Positions 43,946 through 52,530 are shown, numbered from the stretch's first letter. The stretch: DNA of 64,000 nucleotides from Comamonadaceae bacterium UBA4962 (GCA_002397315.1 DHAE01000003.1:62001-126000), one strand, 5' to 3'. The notes: generated by a model from the letters alone, not told the origin. A program made the numbers and translations.

Positions 43946-44452
43946 TCAAAGCAGGCCGCGCTCGGCGAATGACGTGGTACGGCTTCCCGCGACGATGACG
44001 TGATCCAGCGTGCGAACGTCCACCAGCGCCAGCCCCTGCCGAAGCTGCGCGGTCATCGCCTTGTCGGCCGCGCTCGGCTCGGGGTTCCCACTCGGATGGT
44101 TGTGCGAAACGATGACCGCCGCCGCATTGAGCCGCAGCGCCAGCTTCACCACCTCGCGCGGATGCACCTCGGCCGCGTCGATCGTGCCGTGGAACATCTC
44201 CACGTAGTCGATCAGCCGATGGCGCGTGTCGAGGAACAGCACCGCGAAGACTTCGTGCTCGAAGCCGGCCAGCTTGGCGCGCAGGTAGTCCTTGACCACA
44301 ACTGGCGAAGTGAACTCGGCGCCGCGCTGCATCTTCTGTTCGATGACCTGGCGCGCGGCTTCCAGAATCTGGTCGGCGTCCGCCGGCCGATAGCGCCCAC
44401 GGCCATCGCGCACCATCAGCGGAGTATCGAGAGAGAGGGAAAGTTGCGACAT
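43946..44452 (-). CDS. radC: RadC-like JAB-domain protein
   Basis: 168 aa. JAMM/MPN+ signature SHNHPSGNPEPSAAD with the upstream Glu region FLDTRHRLIDYVEMFHGTIDAAEVHPREV. Such proteins are short versions of chromosomal RadC, lacking the N-terminal HhH part, and are a constant marker of Tn4371-type ICEs near the integrase. A metal-dependent hydrolase role is likely from the motif, but the substrate is unknown. It has its own leader repeat and a strong terminator. Confidence 0.92.
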   Translation of the reverse strand: MSQLSLSLDTPLMVRDGRGRYRPADADQILEAARQVIEQKMQRGAEFTSPVVVKDYLRAKLAGFEHEVFAVLFLDTRHRLIDYVEMFHGTIDAAEVHPREVVKLALRLNAAAVIVSHNHPSGNPEPSAADKAMTAQLRQGLALVDVRTLDHVIVAGSRTTSFAERGLL

Positions 44453-44470
44453 GATCGTGCTCCGGTTGCT

Positions 44471-44618
44471 CGGGCGGAATTGCCCGGAACCGGCGCCAGC
44501 ACGGCGCAGCGCAAGCAGTCAGGGGTCGCAGACGGCCGCCAGGACGCAAGCGCGCATGGCGCGCGCCGCCCTTGACGGCGAGAACGCCGTGATACGGTGA
44601 AGGGAACAGCAAGACCGC
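44471..44618 (-). repeat. Shared leader repeat upstream of radC
   Basis: Copy of the 43684-43828 leader, directly upstream of the radC start at 44452, with the same ACGGCG-AGAA-CGCCGT palindrome. The remaining spacer to 44777 carries a further repeat module (44701-44777, matching 38635-38712) and no supported gene. Confidence 0.8.
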
Positions 44619-44777
44619 CCACACCCGCCCACTGCACACAGTCGGCTTTTGGGGCAAGCGGAGCGCGCAGGCCCGAGAGGGCCGGAGGCGTCAGGGGTCA
44701 AAGCCGAATGGCCGCGATTCGGCACGAAGCGCGGGGCGCAGCCCGCGAACCCGACGGCGGCACGCCGGGACGCCCGG

Positions 44778-45941
44778 CTATTGCGGCAGCTTCTTGAGCT
44801 GCTTCGCCGCACGCGACTCCAGCAGTCGCCGCGTGGTTTCCAGCTCCTTCTGCAACAGTTCGGCATCCGGCAGCACGGTACGGTAGTTCGCCGCCATCAC
44901 CTTCGTCGGCAAGCCCTCCAAGGCATACCGCGCCAGCGCGTGGCCCTTGTCGGCGCAGAGGATCAAACCCACGGGCGGGTTTTCGTCGGGATACGCCCAA
45001 TGCTCCTTGGCGTAGTTGCAATACATGTGCATCTGGCCCACGTCCGCATGGGTCAGGCTGCCCAGCTTCAAGTCGATGATGACCAGGCAGCGCAGCCGCC
45101 GGTGGAAGAACAGCAGATCCACCCGATACCACGTCTGGTCGATGCGCAAGCGCCGCTGCCGACCGACGAAGGTGAACCCTTCGCCCAGCTCCAGCAGAAA
45201 ATCCTCCAGCCGCTGGATCAGGGCTGCTTCCAGATCGGATTCCGAATACTCGTCCTTGAGGTTCAGGAACTCCAGCACATACGGGTCTTTGATCGCATCG
45301 TCCGGCCTGACGGCATCCTCCGGCCTAGGCGCAGCGCCCTTGACCAGCATCGCCGCCTTGTCCTTCGACAAAGCGGTGCGCTCGTAGAACTGGCTGCCGA
45401 TCTGCCGGTCAAGCTGGCGCACGCTCCAGCCGCCGCGCAGCGCCTCGGCCTCGTAGAAGCGGCGGGCGTGCTCGTCCTTGACCGACAGCAGCCGCACGTA
45501 GGCCGACCACGGCAGCGTGAACACCTGCGCCAGCTCGCCCAAGGCCAATTTCCGAGACACTGTCTCGGATTTCTCGGCGGGCAGCCCGTCGCCCGATTTC
45601 CGAGACAGTGCCTCGGAAATCACCGGCCGGGGATAGGCGGCGAAGAACCGCCGCATGTTCTCCAGGTTGTCCGGGCTGAACCCGCGCCCGAAGCGCGCGG
45701 TCAGGTCGGCGGACAGCCGGGCAATCAACTGTTCGCCGTACCCTGCGCGCCGTTTGCCCTGTTGCTCGGCCTCCACGATGCGGCGACCAATCTCCCAATA
45801 GCTGGCCGTCATCAGCGCATTGACGCTGCGCGCCGCCGCCTGGCGGGCGGCATCGAGCAGTTCCACGATGCCGCCGTGGATGCCGGCGTAGCCGGCAGGC
45901 ACGGCAGCGCCTTTTACTGCTTTGGGCGTCCGGGCGCTCAT
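44778..45941 (-). CDS. DUF1016 (YhcG-like) PDDEXK nuclease-family protein
   Basis: 387 aa. N-terminal DUF1016_N domain (ALMTASYWEIGRRIVEAEQQGKRRAGYGEQLI and LARFGRGFSPDNLENMRRFF-like segments). The C-terminal PDDEXK-type core has DLLFFHRRLRCLVIIDLKLG and KEHWAYPDENPPVGLILCADKG. The linker (about residues 110-135) contains two SRK-type microrepeats from palindromic DNA. The family is linked to DNA processing and sometimes anti-phage or restriction-like roles. Its ATG overlaps the integrase stop by 4 nt, so the two are co-translated. Confidence 0.88.
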   Translation of the reverse strand: MSARTPKAVKGAAVPAGYAGIHGGIVELLDAARQAAARSVNALMTASYWEIGRRIVEAEQQGKRRAGYGEQLIARLSADLTARFGRGFSPDNLENMRRFFAAYPRPVISEALSRKSGDGLPAEKSETVSRKLALGELAQVFTLPWSAYVRLLSVKDEHARRFYEAEALRGGWSVRQLDRQIGSQFYERTALSKDKAAMLVKGAAPRPEDAVRPDDAIKDPYVLEFLNLKDEYSESDLEAALIQRLEDFLLELGEGFTFVGRQRRLRIDQTWYRVDLLFFHRRLRCLVIIDLKLGSLTHADVGQMHMYCNYAKEHWAYPDENPPVGLILCADKGHALARYALEGLPTKVMAANYRTVLPDAELLQKELETTRRLLESRAAKQLKKLPQ

Positions 45942-47143
45942 GCCGTGGCCTCCTGGGGCTGGCGTTGCCGCGCCTTCGTGATGGTCTGGCGCCGGGTCGC
46001 CACCAGCTCGGCCGCCTGGCGCACAGGATCGTCCTCGGTGTGGACATAGCGCATGAACATCGCCACGGTCTTGTGCGCTGTCAGCGCCATGCCGACCTTG
46101 AGCGGCACGCCCGAATTGGCAATGTCCGTCGCCGAGCGGTGGCGGATGCCGTGGGTGCCGACCTTCGGCACACCGGCACGGTCAAGGATGCGCCGCCACG
46201 CCTGATAGTAGGAGTGGGGGCTTAGCGGCTTCTTGTGATCGAGGATCGCAGGGCAAACGTAGGGCGAATCGCCATAGTGGGGGGCGCTCTCCAACAGGCG
46301 GCGAGCCTCGGCGCTCAGGGGCTTGGACATATCGCCGGTCTTGCTGTCCGGCCAGACCACCCGGCCGTTGGGCAGGTCGAGCCAATCCCATTGCAACAGC
46401 AGGATTTCCGACATGCGCGCCGCGAACTCGAATTGCAGCCGGACGGCCAGCAGGTGGATGGGATGTTCTAAGCCCTCGGCCTCGGCCTTCTCCAGATAGG
46501 CGAACAGCTTGGTCATCTGGTCGTCGGTAATGAGCCGGGTCGAACCCTTTTCCGGGTACTTGGGCACATGGCGGCAGGGATTGGAGCCATCGGGCCGGTA
46601 GCCCCACAGTTCGGCCAGGTTGAACATCTTTCGGACGAGCGACAGCACGCGGTTGGCCTGGGTGGGCGACTTCTCCATGCGCTTCATCAGCGCAGTGATG
46701 TCGTTGCGCGTGACCTCATGAACCTTCTTGCTGCCGAAGGCCGGGATGACGAAGCTGTCAATCTGGTACTGGTAGCCGGCCTGCGTGCTGGGCTTGTTGT
46801 GCGGCTTGGAGTGGTCGTCCATGAACCGGCCGCACAGCTCCTTGACCGTCGGCGCCTTGCGGGCTTCGGCCTTGTCGAGTCCGGGATCGCCCCCGCGCCG
46901 GACTTCGGCCAGCCAGTCTTGCGCCAGCGATCGGGCCTGTTCGACCGTCAGTTCGCCGAACTGGCCGATTGCCGGCTTGCGCCGCACGCCGGAGTTCGTG
47001 CGGTACTGAACCATGAATACCTTGCGGCCGGTTGGTGTAACCTTGCACAAGAAGCCCGGAACGAGCGTATCCCGGAGTTCCATGTCGCAGGTTTGCGCCT
47101 GCGCCGTGTCAACGACGGACTTGGTGAGTTTGATCTTTGCCAT
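45938..47143 (-). CDS. int: Tyrosine-recombinase integrase of the ICE
   Basis: 401 aa. An N-terminal arm-binding DUF4102-like domain (ELRDTLVPGFLCKVTPTGRKVFMVQYR) is followed by a SAM-like core-binding domain and the catalytic domain. Catalytic residues: R243 (AARMSEIL), K268 (SKTGD), H331-x-x-R334 (HGIRH), H357 and Y366 (FMRYVH). It is complete and probably active. It is the gene nearest the tRNA-Leu fragment, 177 nt away, and reads into the ICE. The spacer presumably holds arm-type binding sites and the int promoter. Confidence 0.95.
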   Translation of the reverse strand: MAKIKLTKSVVDTAQAQTCDMELRDTLVPGFLCKVTPTGRKVFMVQYRTNSGVRRKPAIGQFGELTVEQARSLAQDWLAEVRRGGDPGLDKAEARKAPTVKELCGRFMDDHSKPHNKPSTQAGYQYQIDSFVIPAFGSKKVHEVTRNDITALMKRMEKSPTQANRVLSLVRKMFNLAELWGYRPDGSNPCRHVPKYPEKGSTRLITDDQMTKLFAYLEKAEAEGLEHPIHLLAVRLQFEFAARMSEILLLQWDWLDLPNGRVVWPDSKTGDMSKPLSAEARRLLESAPHYGDSPYVCPAILDHKKPLSPHSYYQAWRRILDRAGVPKVGTHGIRHRSATDIANSGVPLKVGMALTAHKTVAMFMRYVHTEDDPVRQAAELVATRRQTITKARQRQPQEATA

Positions 47144-47319
47144 GAGGTGCTCCTGAAAGGCCCCGATTCCAGGGGCCGGCTAGGAGCCAGGCGGAGGAGA
47201 ACCGGGGCGGTTTGCATCGCGCACCGGGATATGATCGAAGGCATTGGTCTGGCGGAAAACCTGCTACAGCAAGCCACATCCAAGTCCAGCGTTAGCCCGG
47301 TGCGGATGCCATGCTCTGG

Positions 47320-47379
47320 CTTAAAATCCGCCGCTTCCTGCGAAGGGGCGTGCCGGTTCGATCCCGGCTCGGGGCACCA
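47320..47379 (+). tRNA. 3' fragment of tRNA-Leu(UAA), attR junction of the ICE
   Basis: The sequence from the anticodon loop (CTTAAAA) through the 3' anticodon strand, long variable arm, TPsiC arm (GCCGGTTCGATCCCGGC) and acceptor strand (TCGGGGC-A-CCA) matches the 3' part of a tRNA-Leu. The 5' side expected before the loop (GCGGA) is instead TCTGG, and no D arm or 5' acceptor precedes it. The gene is therefore cut at the anticodon loop. I read this as the host 3' fragment left at attR; the ICE's own copy should restore the tRNA at attL. Confidence 0.85.
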
Positions 47380-47392
47380 CTACGATTCGATC

Positions 47393-48031
47393 ATGTCAAG
47401 TTACAACGCTCCTTTTGAAATCCATGTCCACGGCCAGGTGCAGATGCGTGCCGACACCACGTTCGAGCAGCTGCAGGACGCGCTCAAGCCGCTCTGGAAG
47501 TACGCGGGAGCCCGGTCGCTGGCCGACGGTGCGGCAAGCGCGTACGAGGAAGAGCCCGGCATCGAGTTCGACGCCAAGGAGCACGTGCTGAACATCTGCT
47601 GGACGGTGCACGGCGACGAGGATTTCCGCCAGTCGCTCGACGAGATGTGCATGAGCCTGAACGAACTCTCGGAGCAGGGCGCGGCCATCGAGGTCACCTT
47701 CTACGACACCGAGTTCGACGAAGAGGAAGAGGACGACGGCACCGAGGCGCGCGACGATTTCGTGATGCTGTTCGTGGGCCCGACGCCCGCGGCCATCATG
47801 CAGGTGCAGCGCGATCTGCTGGTACAGGACGTGGTGCACCTGATGGAGCGCCATTTCGACGGCGCCGAACTCGGCGGCGTGGTGACGGAGATCGACAAGC
47901 TGTTCTCGCAGCGCTTCGACGCCCTGGTGAATTCGCTGGAGATCGGCAAGCCGCCGCGCGGCACGGGCGGCGGCCCCGGCAGTGGCGGCCATGGCGGCGG
48001 CGGCGGCCGGCGTCCCCGCCACCTGCACTGA
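47393..48031 (+). CDS. DUF6806-like conserved protein
   Basis: 212 aa. Acidic body (EFDEEEEDDGTEARDDFVMLFVGPTPAAIMQVQRDLLVQDVVHLMERHF) and a Gly/Arg-rich C-terminal tail (residues about 195-210). It resembles the DUF6806 proteins of Comamonadaceae; function is unknown. The ATG is only 14 nt after the tRNA-Leu CCA, so before integration it was probably transcribed with the tRNA. The ICE now separates it from that promoter. Confidence 0.8.
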   Translation: MSSYNAPFEIHVHGQVQMRADTTFEQLQDALKPLWKYAGARSLADGAASAYEEEPGIEFDAKEHVLNICWTVHGDEDFRQSLDEMCMSLNELSEQGAAIEVTFYDTEFDEEEEDDGTEARDDFVMLFVGPTPAAIMQVQRDLLVQDVVHLMERHFDGAELGGVVTEIDKLFSQRFDALVNSLEIGKPPRGTGGGPGSGGHGGGGGRRPRHLH

Positions 48032-48082
48032 CACGATCGATCGATCCAGCGATCCCGGCCGGCCGCGGCCGGACCGGTTGCC

Positions 48083-48607
48083 ATGCCTCCTGCCACCCAT
48101 CCGCTGCCCTATCTGCAGGGCTACCCCGAGCCGCTGCTCGCACAGGTCGCGGCCCTCGCGGACGGTGTCGGGCTCGGCGGACTGCTGCTGCGGCGCTATC
48201 CGCAGGCGCATGCGATGCGCGACGACAAATCCCTCTACCGCTATGCGGCCGACCTGAAGGCGCGCCACCTGCGCCATGCGGCGCCCGTGAACAAGGTGGT
48301 GTTCGACAGCAAGATCCACGTGATGCGGCATGCGCTGGGGCTGCACACGGCGTCGGCGCGCGTGCAGGGCGGCCGGCTGGCGGCGCGCCACGAGATCCGC
48401 GTGGCCTCGATGTTCAAGCGCGTGCCCGAGGAATTCCTGCGCATGATCGTGGTGCACGAGCTGGCGCACCTGCGCGAGAAGGACCACGGCAAGGCCTTCT
48501 ACCAGCTCTGCGAATCGATGGAGCCGCGCTACCACCAGTACGAGTTCGACACGCGCGTGTACCTCACCCACCTGGAGCGCGGCGGCGAGCCGCTCTGGAG
48601 GGACTGA
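48083..48607 (+). CDS. YgjP-like zinc metallopeptidase (DUF45/M48-related)
   Basis: 174 aa. Zinc motif HELAH in FLRMIVVHELAHLREKDHGKAFYQLCESMEP, with the family's downstream acidic/His residues. No signal peptide is evident, so it is probably cytoplasmic. Family members are often annotated as SprT/WSS-like or YgjP metallopeptidases; the substrate is unknown. It follows the DUF6806 gene by 51 nt on the same strand and is convergent with the aldehyde oxidoreductase operon. Confidence 0.85.
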   Translation: MPPATHPLPYLQGYPEPLLAQVAALADGVGLGGLLLRRYPQAHAMRDDKSLYRYAADLKARHLRHAAPVNKVVFDSKIHVMRHALGLHTASARVQGGRLAARHEIRVASMFKRVPEEFLRMIVVHELAHLREKDHGKAFYQLCESMEPRYHQYEFDTRVYLTHLERGGEPLWRD

Positions 48608-48689
48608 CGGCGGGTGCGGGGAGGGCAGGCCATCTCCCGCCGTGCCATGCCAGCCCCGGAGCAGGGCCGGCAGGCGATACGGCCGCTGG

Positions 48690-50942
48690 TTACACCGCGG
48701 TCCGCGGCATCCCGGCGATCAGCTTGTCGAGCGTGACGGGATAGTCCCGCACGCGCACGCCGGTGGCGTTGTAGATCGCGTTGGCGATGGCCGCGCTCAC
48801 CCCGCAGATGCCCAGCTCGCCCACGCCCTTGGCTTTCAACGGGGATGCGCGCGGGTCGGTTTCGTCCAGGAAGACGACCTCCTGGTGCGGGATGTCGGCA
48901 TGCACCGGCACCTCGTAGCCGGCCAGGTCGTGGTTCGCGAAGAAGCCCAGGCGCGTGTCCACCGCGAGTTCTTCCATCAGCGCGCTGCCCACGCCCATGG
49001 TCATGGCGCCGATCACCTGGCTGCGCGCCGATTTGGGGTTCAGGATGCGGCCCGCCGCGCACACGGCCAGCATGCGGCGGATGCGCACCTCGGCGGTGAA
49101 CGCGTCCACGGCGACCTCGACGAAATGCGCGCCGAAGGTGGACTGCTGGGTCTCCTTCTCCAGCACGCCGAATTCGATGGTGTCTTCGGCCTTCAGTTCG
49201 CCATCGCGGGCGGCATCGGAGAGCGCCACGCTGCGGCCTCCCGCCGACACCTGCCCGTCGGCGAATTGGGCCGTGGCCGGGTCCAGGCCCAGCTTGGCGG
49301 CGACGGCCTCGCGCAGTTTCACGCAGGCGGCATAGACGCCCGAGGTGGAGCTGGCCGCGCCCCATTGCCCACCCGAGCCGGCCGAGACGGGGAAGTCGGA
49401 GTCGCCCAGCCGCACCGCGACGCGCGAGAGCGGCACGCCCATCATCTCGGCGGCGGTCTGCGCGATGATGGTGTAGGTGCCGGTGCCGATGTCGGTCATG
49501 TCGGTTTCCACCAGGATGCGGCCTTCGCCATCCAGCCGCACGCGGGCGCCGGACTTCATGACGGGCGCGCCGCGGTAGGCCGACGCCACGCCCAGGCCCA
49601 CCCACCAGCGACCCTCGCGGCGCTGCGCCGGCAGCGGGTTGCGCGTGTTCCAGCCGAAGCGTTCGGCGCCCAGGCGCAGGCATTCCACCAGCTGGCGCTG
49701 CGAGAAGCGTTTTTCGGGGCGCTTGCCTCCACTTTCCTTGTCGCCGCCCTTTTCGCCCGTGGTGTCGGGCACGACCTGCGTGTCGTTGCGGATGCGCAGC
49801 TCCACCGGGTCCATCTTCAGCTTCTCGGCGAGTTCGTCCATGGCGACTTCGAGCGCCATGTGGCCGGTGGCCTCGCCGGGTGCGCGCATGGCATTGCCTT
49901 CGGGCAGGTGCAGTTCCGCCAGGCGCGTGGCGGTCATGCGGTTCGCGCCCGCATACAGCCTGCGGGTCTGGTCCACCGCGCCGTCGGCCTGGCCGCCGGG
50001 CAGGTCGCCCGACCAGCACTCGTGGCCGATCGCGAGGATCCTGCCCTGCGCGTCGGCGCCGATGCGCACGCGCTGGATGGTGGCCGGCCGGTGCGTGGTG
50101 TTGTTCATCATCAGCGGGCGCTGCAGCGCCACCTTGACCGGGCGTTTCGCGGCGCGCGCGCCCAGGGCGGCCAGAAGGGCGTCGGCCCGCAGGAAGAGCT
50201 TGCCGCCGAAGCCGCCGCCGATGAAGGGCGACACCAGCCGCACCTTCTCTTTCGGGATGCCGAGGGTCTTGGCCAGCTCGCCCTGGCCCCAGGCGATCAT
50301 CTGGTTGGAGGTCCAGACGGTGAGCTGGTCGCCCTTCCACGCGGCGATGGTGGCGTGCGGCTCCATCATGGCGTGCGACTGGTCGGGCGTGGTGTAGGTG
50401 GCATCGACCTGCACGGGTGCGGCGGCGAAGGCGCCCGCGAAGTCGCCCACCGCCGTATCGGGGGCATCGCCGTTGATGTCCTTGGGCTTCTTGGCCGAGT
50501 CCTTGCTGGCGGCCAGGTCGTAGTTGCCGGGCTGGCGGTCGTAGTCCACGCGCACCAGTTGCGCGGCGGCGCGGGCCTGCTCGAAGGTGTCGGCCACCAC
50601 GAGCGCCACGGCCTGGTGGTAGTGGTCGACCTGCGGGCCGGCCAGCAGCGGCGCGGTGTTCATCTTGCCCTGGCCCAGCTTGCCGGCCGACTGGGCGGTG
50701 ACGATGGCGAGCACGCCGGGCGCGCGGCGGGCGCGGTCCAGGTCGATGCGGCGGATGGTGCCGCGGGCGATGGCCGATCCCACGACGAAGCCATAGGCCG
50801 CGTCGGGCGCGACGTCGTGCCTTTCATAGGCGTAGGGTGCGGTGCCGGTGGTCTTGCGCAGGCCGTCGATGCGGTTCACCGGCTGGCCCACGACCTTGAG
50901 CTGGTCGATGGGGTTGGCGGTGGCGGGGGTGTCGAACTTCAT
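48690..50942 (-). CDS. paoC: PaoC-type molybdopterin-binding aldehyde oxidoreductase subunit
   Basis: 750 aa. Xanthine-oxidase-family large subunit: GGGFGGK (Moco site), RAPGEATGHMALEVAMDELAEKLKMDP, GSGGQWGAASSTSGV and the catalytic Glu in GVGELGICGVSAAIANAI. With PaoA and PaoB it oxidises aldehydes in the periplasm in E. coli. The ATG at 50942 is 5 nt after the FAD-subunit stop. No PaoD/XdhC-like maturation gene is adjacent in the window, so the chaperone is encoded elsewhere. Confidence 0.92.
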   Translation of the reverse strand: MKFDTPATANPIDQLKVVGQPVNRIDGLRKTTGTAPYAYERHDVAPDAAYGFVVGSAIARGTIRRIDLDRARRAPGVLAIVTAQSAGKLGQGKMNTAPLLAGPQVDHYHQAVALVVADTFEQARAAAQLVRVDYDRQPGNYDLAASKDSAKKPKDINGDAPDTAVGDFAGAFAAAPVQVDATYTTPDQSHAMMEPHATIAAWKGDQLTVWTSNQMIAWGQGELAKTLGIPKEKVRLVSPFIGGGFGGKLFLRADALLAALGARAAKRPVKVALQRPLMMNNTTHRPATIQRVRIGADAQGRILAIGHECWSGDLPGGQADGAVDQTRRLYAGANRMTATRLAELHLPEGNAMRAPGEATGHMALEVAMDELAEKLKMDPVELRIRNDTQVVPDTTGEKGGDKESGGKRPEKRFSQRQLVECLRLGAERFGWNTRNPLPAQRREGRWWVGLGVASAYRGAPVMKSGARVRLDGEGRILVETDMTDIGTGTYTIIAQTAAEMMGVPLSRVAVRLGDSDFPVSAGSGGQWGAASSTSGVYAACVKLREAVAAKLGLDPATAQFADGQVSAGGRSVALSDAARDGELKAEDTIEFGVLEKETQQSTFGAHFVEVAVDAFTAEVRIRRMLAVCAAGRILNPKSARSQVIGAMTMGVGSALMEELAVDTRLGFFANHDLAGYEVPVHADIPHQEVVFLDETDPRASPLKAKGVGELGICGVSAAIANAIYNATGVRVRDYPVTLDKLIAGMPRTAV

Positions 50943-50947
50943 GGCGG

Positions 50948-51898
50948 TCAGCTCCGGGCCTGGGAGAGGGCTGCGGCCAGCGTGCGCTCGGCCAGGGGCA
51001 GTTTGAAAGCGTTCTCGTGCGTGGGCCGGGCGCCGGCCAGCAGCCGTTCGGCCACGGCCTGGGCGCCCTGGGGCAGGGCGGCTTCGGCGGCTTCGATGCG
51101 CCAGGGCCGGGGCGCCACGCCGCCGAGGGCCACGCGGCCGGTGCCGCCCGGCTGCACGATGGCCGCGACCGAGACGAGTGCGAAGGCGTAGGAGGCGCGG
51201 TCGCGCACCTTGCGGTACACATGGGTGCCGCCCACCGGCGCGGGCAGCGTCACCGCGGTGATGAGTTCGTCCGGCTGCAAAGCGGTCTCGATGTGCGGGG
51301 TGTTGCCCGGCAGCCGGTGGAAGTCGGCGATGGGGATGACGCGGGTGGCACCGTCGGCGCGCACGGTTTCCACCGAGGCATCGAGCACGCGCATCGCCAC
51401 CGCCATGTCGCTCGGGTGGGTGGCGATGCACTCGGCGCTGCCGCCGATCACCGCGAGCTGGCGGCTGAAGCCGCCCAGGGCGGAGCAGCCGCTGCCCGGC
51501 TGGCGCTTGTTGCAGGGCGTGTTGGTGTCGTAGAAGTACGGGCAGCGCGTGCGCTGCAGCAGGTTGCCGCCGGTGGTGGCCATGTTGCGCAGTTGGCCCG
51601 ACGCACCCGCCACCAGGGCCCGCGTGAGCACGCCGTAGTCGCGCCGCACGCGCGGATGGGCGGCCAAGTCGCTGTTGCGCACCAGCGCGCCGATGCGCAA
51701 CCCGCCCTCGGGCGTGGGCTCCACGGTGTCCATGCCGGTGCCGTTCACGTCGACCAGGTGGGCCGGTGCCTCGATCTGCAGCTTCATCAGGTCCAGCAGA
51801 TTCGTGCCGCCGGCGATGAACTTGGCGCCCGGGCGGGCGGCGACGGCGGCCGCGGCCTGCGCGGGCGAGGTGACGCGTTCGTAGCTGAAGGGTTTCAT
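50948..51898 (-). CDS. paoB: PaoB-type FAD-binding subunit of aldehyde oxidoreductase
   Basis: 316 aa. FAD-binding segment AKFIAGGTNLLDLMKLQI. A cysteine cluster RCPYFYDTNTPCNKRQPGSGCSALGGF is characteristic of PaoB-like subunits that carry an extra [4Fe-4S] cluster beyond the FAD. Electrons pass from the molybdenum centre through the [2Fe-2S] subunit and this flavin. The ATG overlaps the paoA stop by 4 nt. Confidence 0.92.
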   Translation of the reverse strand: MKPFSYERVTSPAQAAAAVAARPGAKFIAGGTNLLDLMKLQIEAPAHLVDVNGTGMDTVEPTPEGGLRIGALVRNSDLAAHPRVRRDYGVLTRALVAGASGQLRNMATTGGNLLQRTRCPYFYDTNTPCNKRQPGSGCSALGGFSRQLAVIGGSAECIATHPSDMAVAMRVLDASVETVRADGATRVIPIADFHRLPGNTPHIETALQPDELITAVTLPAPVGGTHVYRKVRDRASYAFALVSVAAIVQPGGTGRVALGGVAPRPWRIEAAEAALPQGAQAVAERLLAGARPTHENAFKLPLAERTLAAALSQARS

Positions 51899-52530
51899 GC
51901 CTTCACCTCCGCCACTTCGGTGATCGCGTCCACGATGTTGGAATAGGCGCCGCAGCGGCAGAGGTTGCCGCTCATGCGCTCGCGCAGCTCCTCGGCCGAC
52001 AGCATCGGCTGGGCGACGATGTCCGCGCTGGCGTGGCTGGGCGCACCCCGGCGCAGCTCGTCGAGGGCGCCAACCGCCGAGCAGATCTGTCCGGGGGTGC
52101 AGTAACCGCACTGGTAGCCGTCGTGCTTGACGAAGGCGGTCTGCAGCGGGTGCGGCGCGGCGGGCGTGCCCAGGCCTTCGATCGTGGTCACCTTGGCGCC
52201 CTGGTGCATCACCGCCAGGCTCAGGCACGACACCACGCGGCGGCCGTCCACCAGCACCGTGCAGGCGCCGCACTGGCCGTGGTCGCAGCCCTTCTTGGTG
52301 CCGTTCAGGTGCAGGTGCTCGCGCAGCGCGTCGAGCAGGGTGGTGCGGGTGTCCAGGTCGAGATCGTGCGCCGTACCGTTGACGCTGAGGCGCACGGGCG
52401 CATGGACCGGCGCCGGGGCCGCATCCGGCGGGGTGGCCGCGGAGGCCGGCACGGCGGAAGCCGCAGCCGAGGAAGCGCTGGCGATCAGCAGATCGCGCCG
52501 CGAGAGGGGGAACTGGGCGTTGGTTTCCAT
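51895..52530 (-). CDS. paoA: PaoA-type [2Fe-2S] subunit of aldehyde oxidoreductase
   Basis: 211 aa. Twin-arginine signal (SRRDLLIASASSAAASAVPASA) exports the folded complex to the periplasm. Two [2Fe-2S] domains follow: CDHGQCGACTVLVDGRRVVSC (plant-type) and CGYCTPGQIC...CRCGAY (helical). It is the first gene of the paoABC operon and the only one with its own Tat signal, as in E. coli, where the trimer is exported together. Confidence 0.93.
   Translation of the reverse strand: METNAQFPLSRRDLLIASASSAAASAVPASAATPPDAAPAPVHAPVRLSVNGTAHDLDLDTRTTLLDALREHLHLNGTKKGCDHGQCGACTVLVDGRRVVSCLSLAVMHQGAKVTTIEGLGTPAAPHPLQTAFVKHDGYQCGYCTPGQICSAVGALDELRRGAPSHASADIVAQPMLSAEELRERMSGNLCRCGAYSNIVDAITEVAEVKA

Noticed and set aside
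47320..47379. A complete functional tRNA gene
   Set aside because: The 5' half, D arm and 5' anticodon strand are absent. Upstream sequence (TCTGG before the loop) cannot pair with the anticodon 3' strand.
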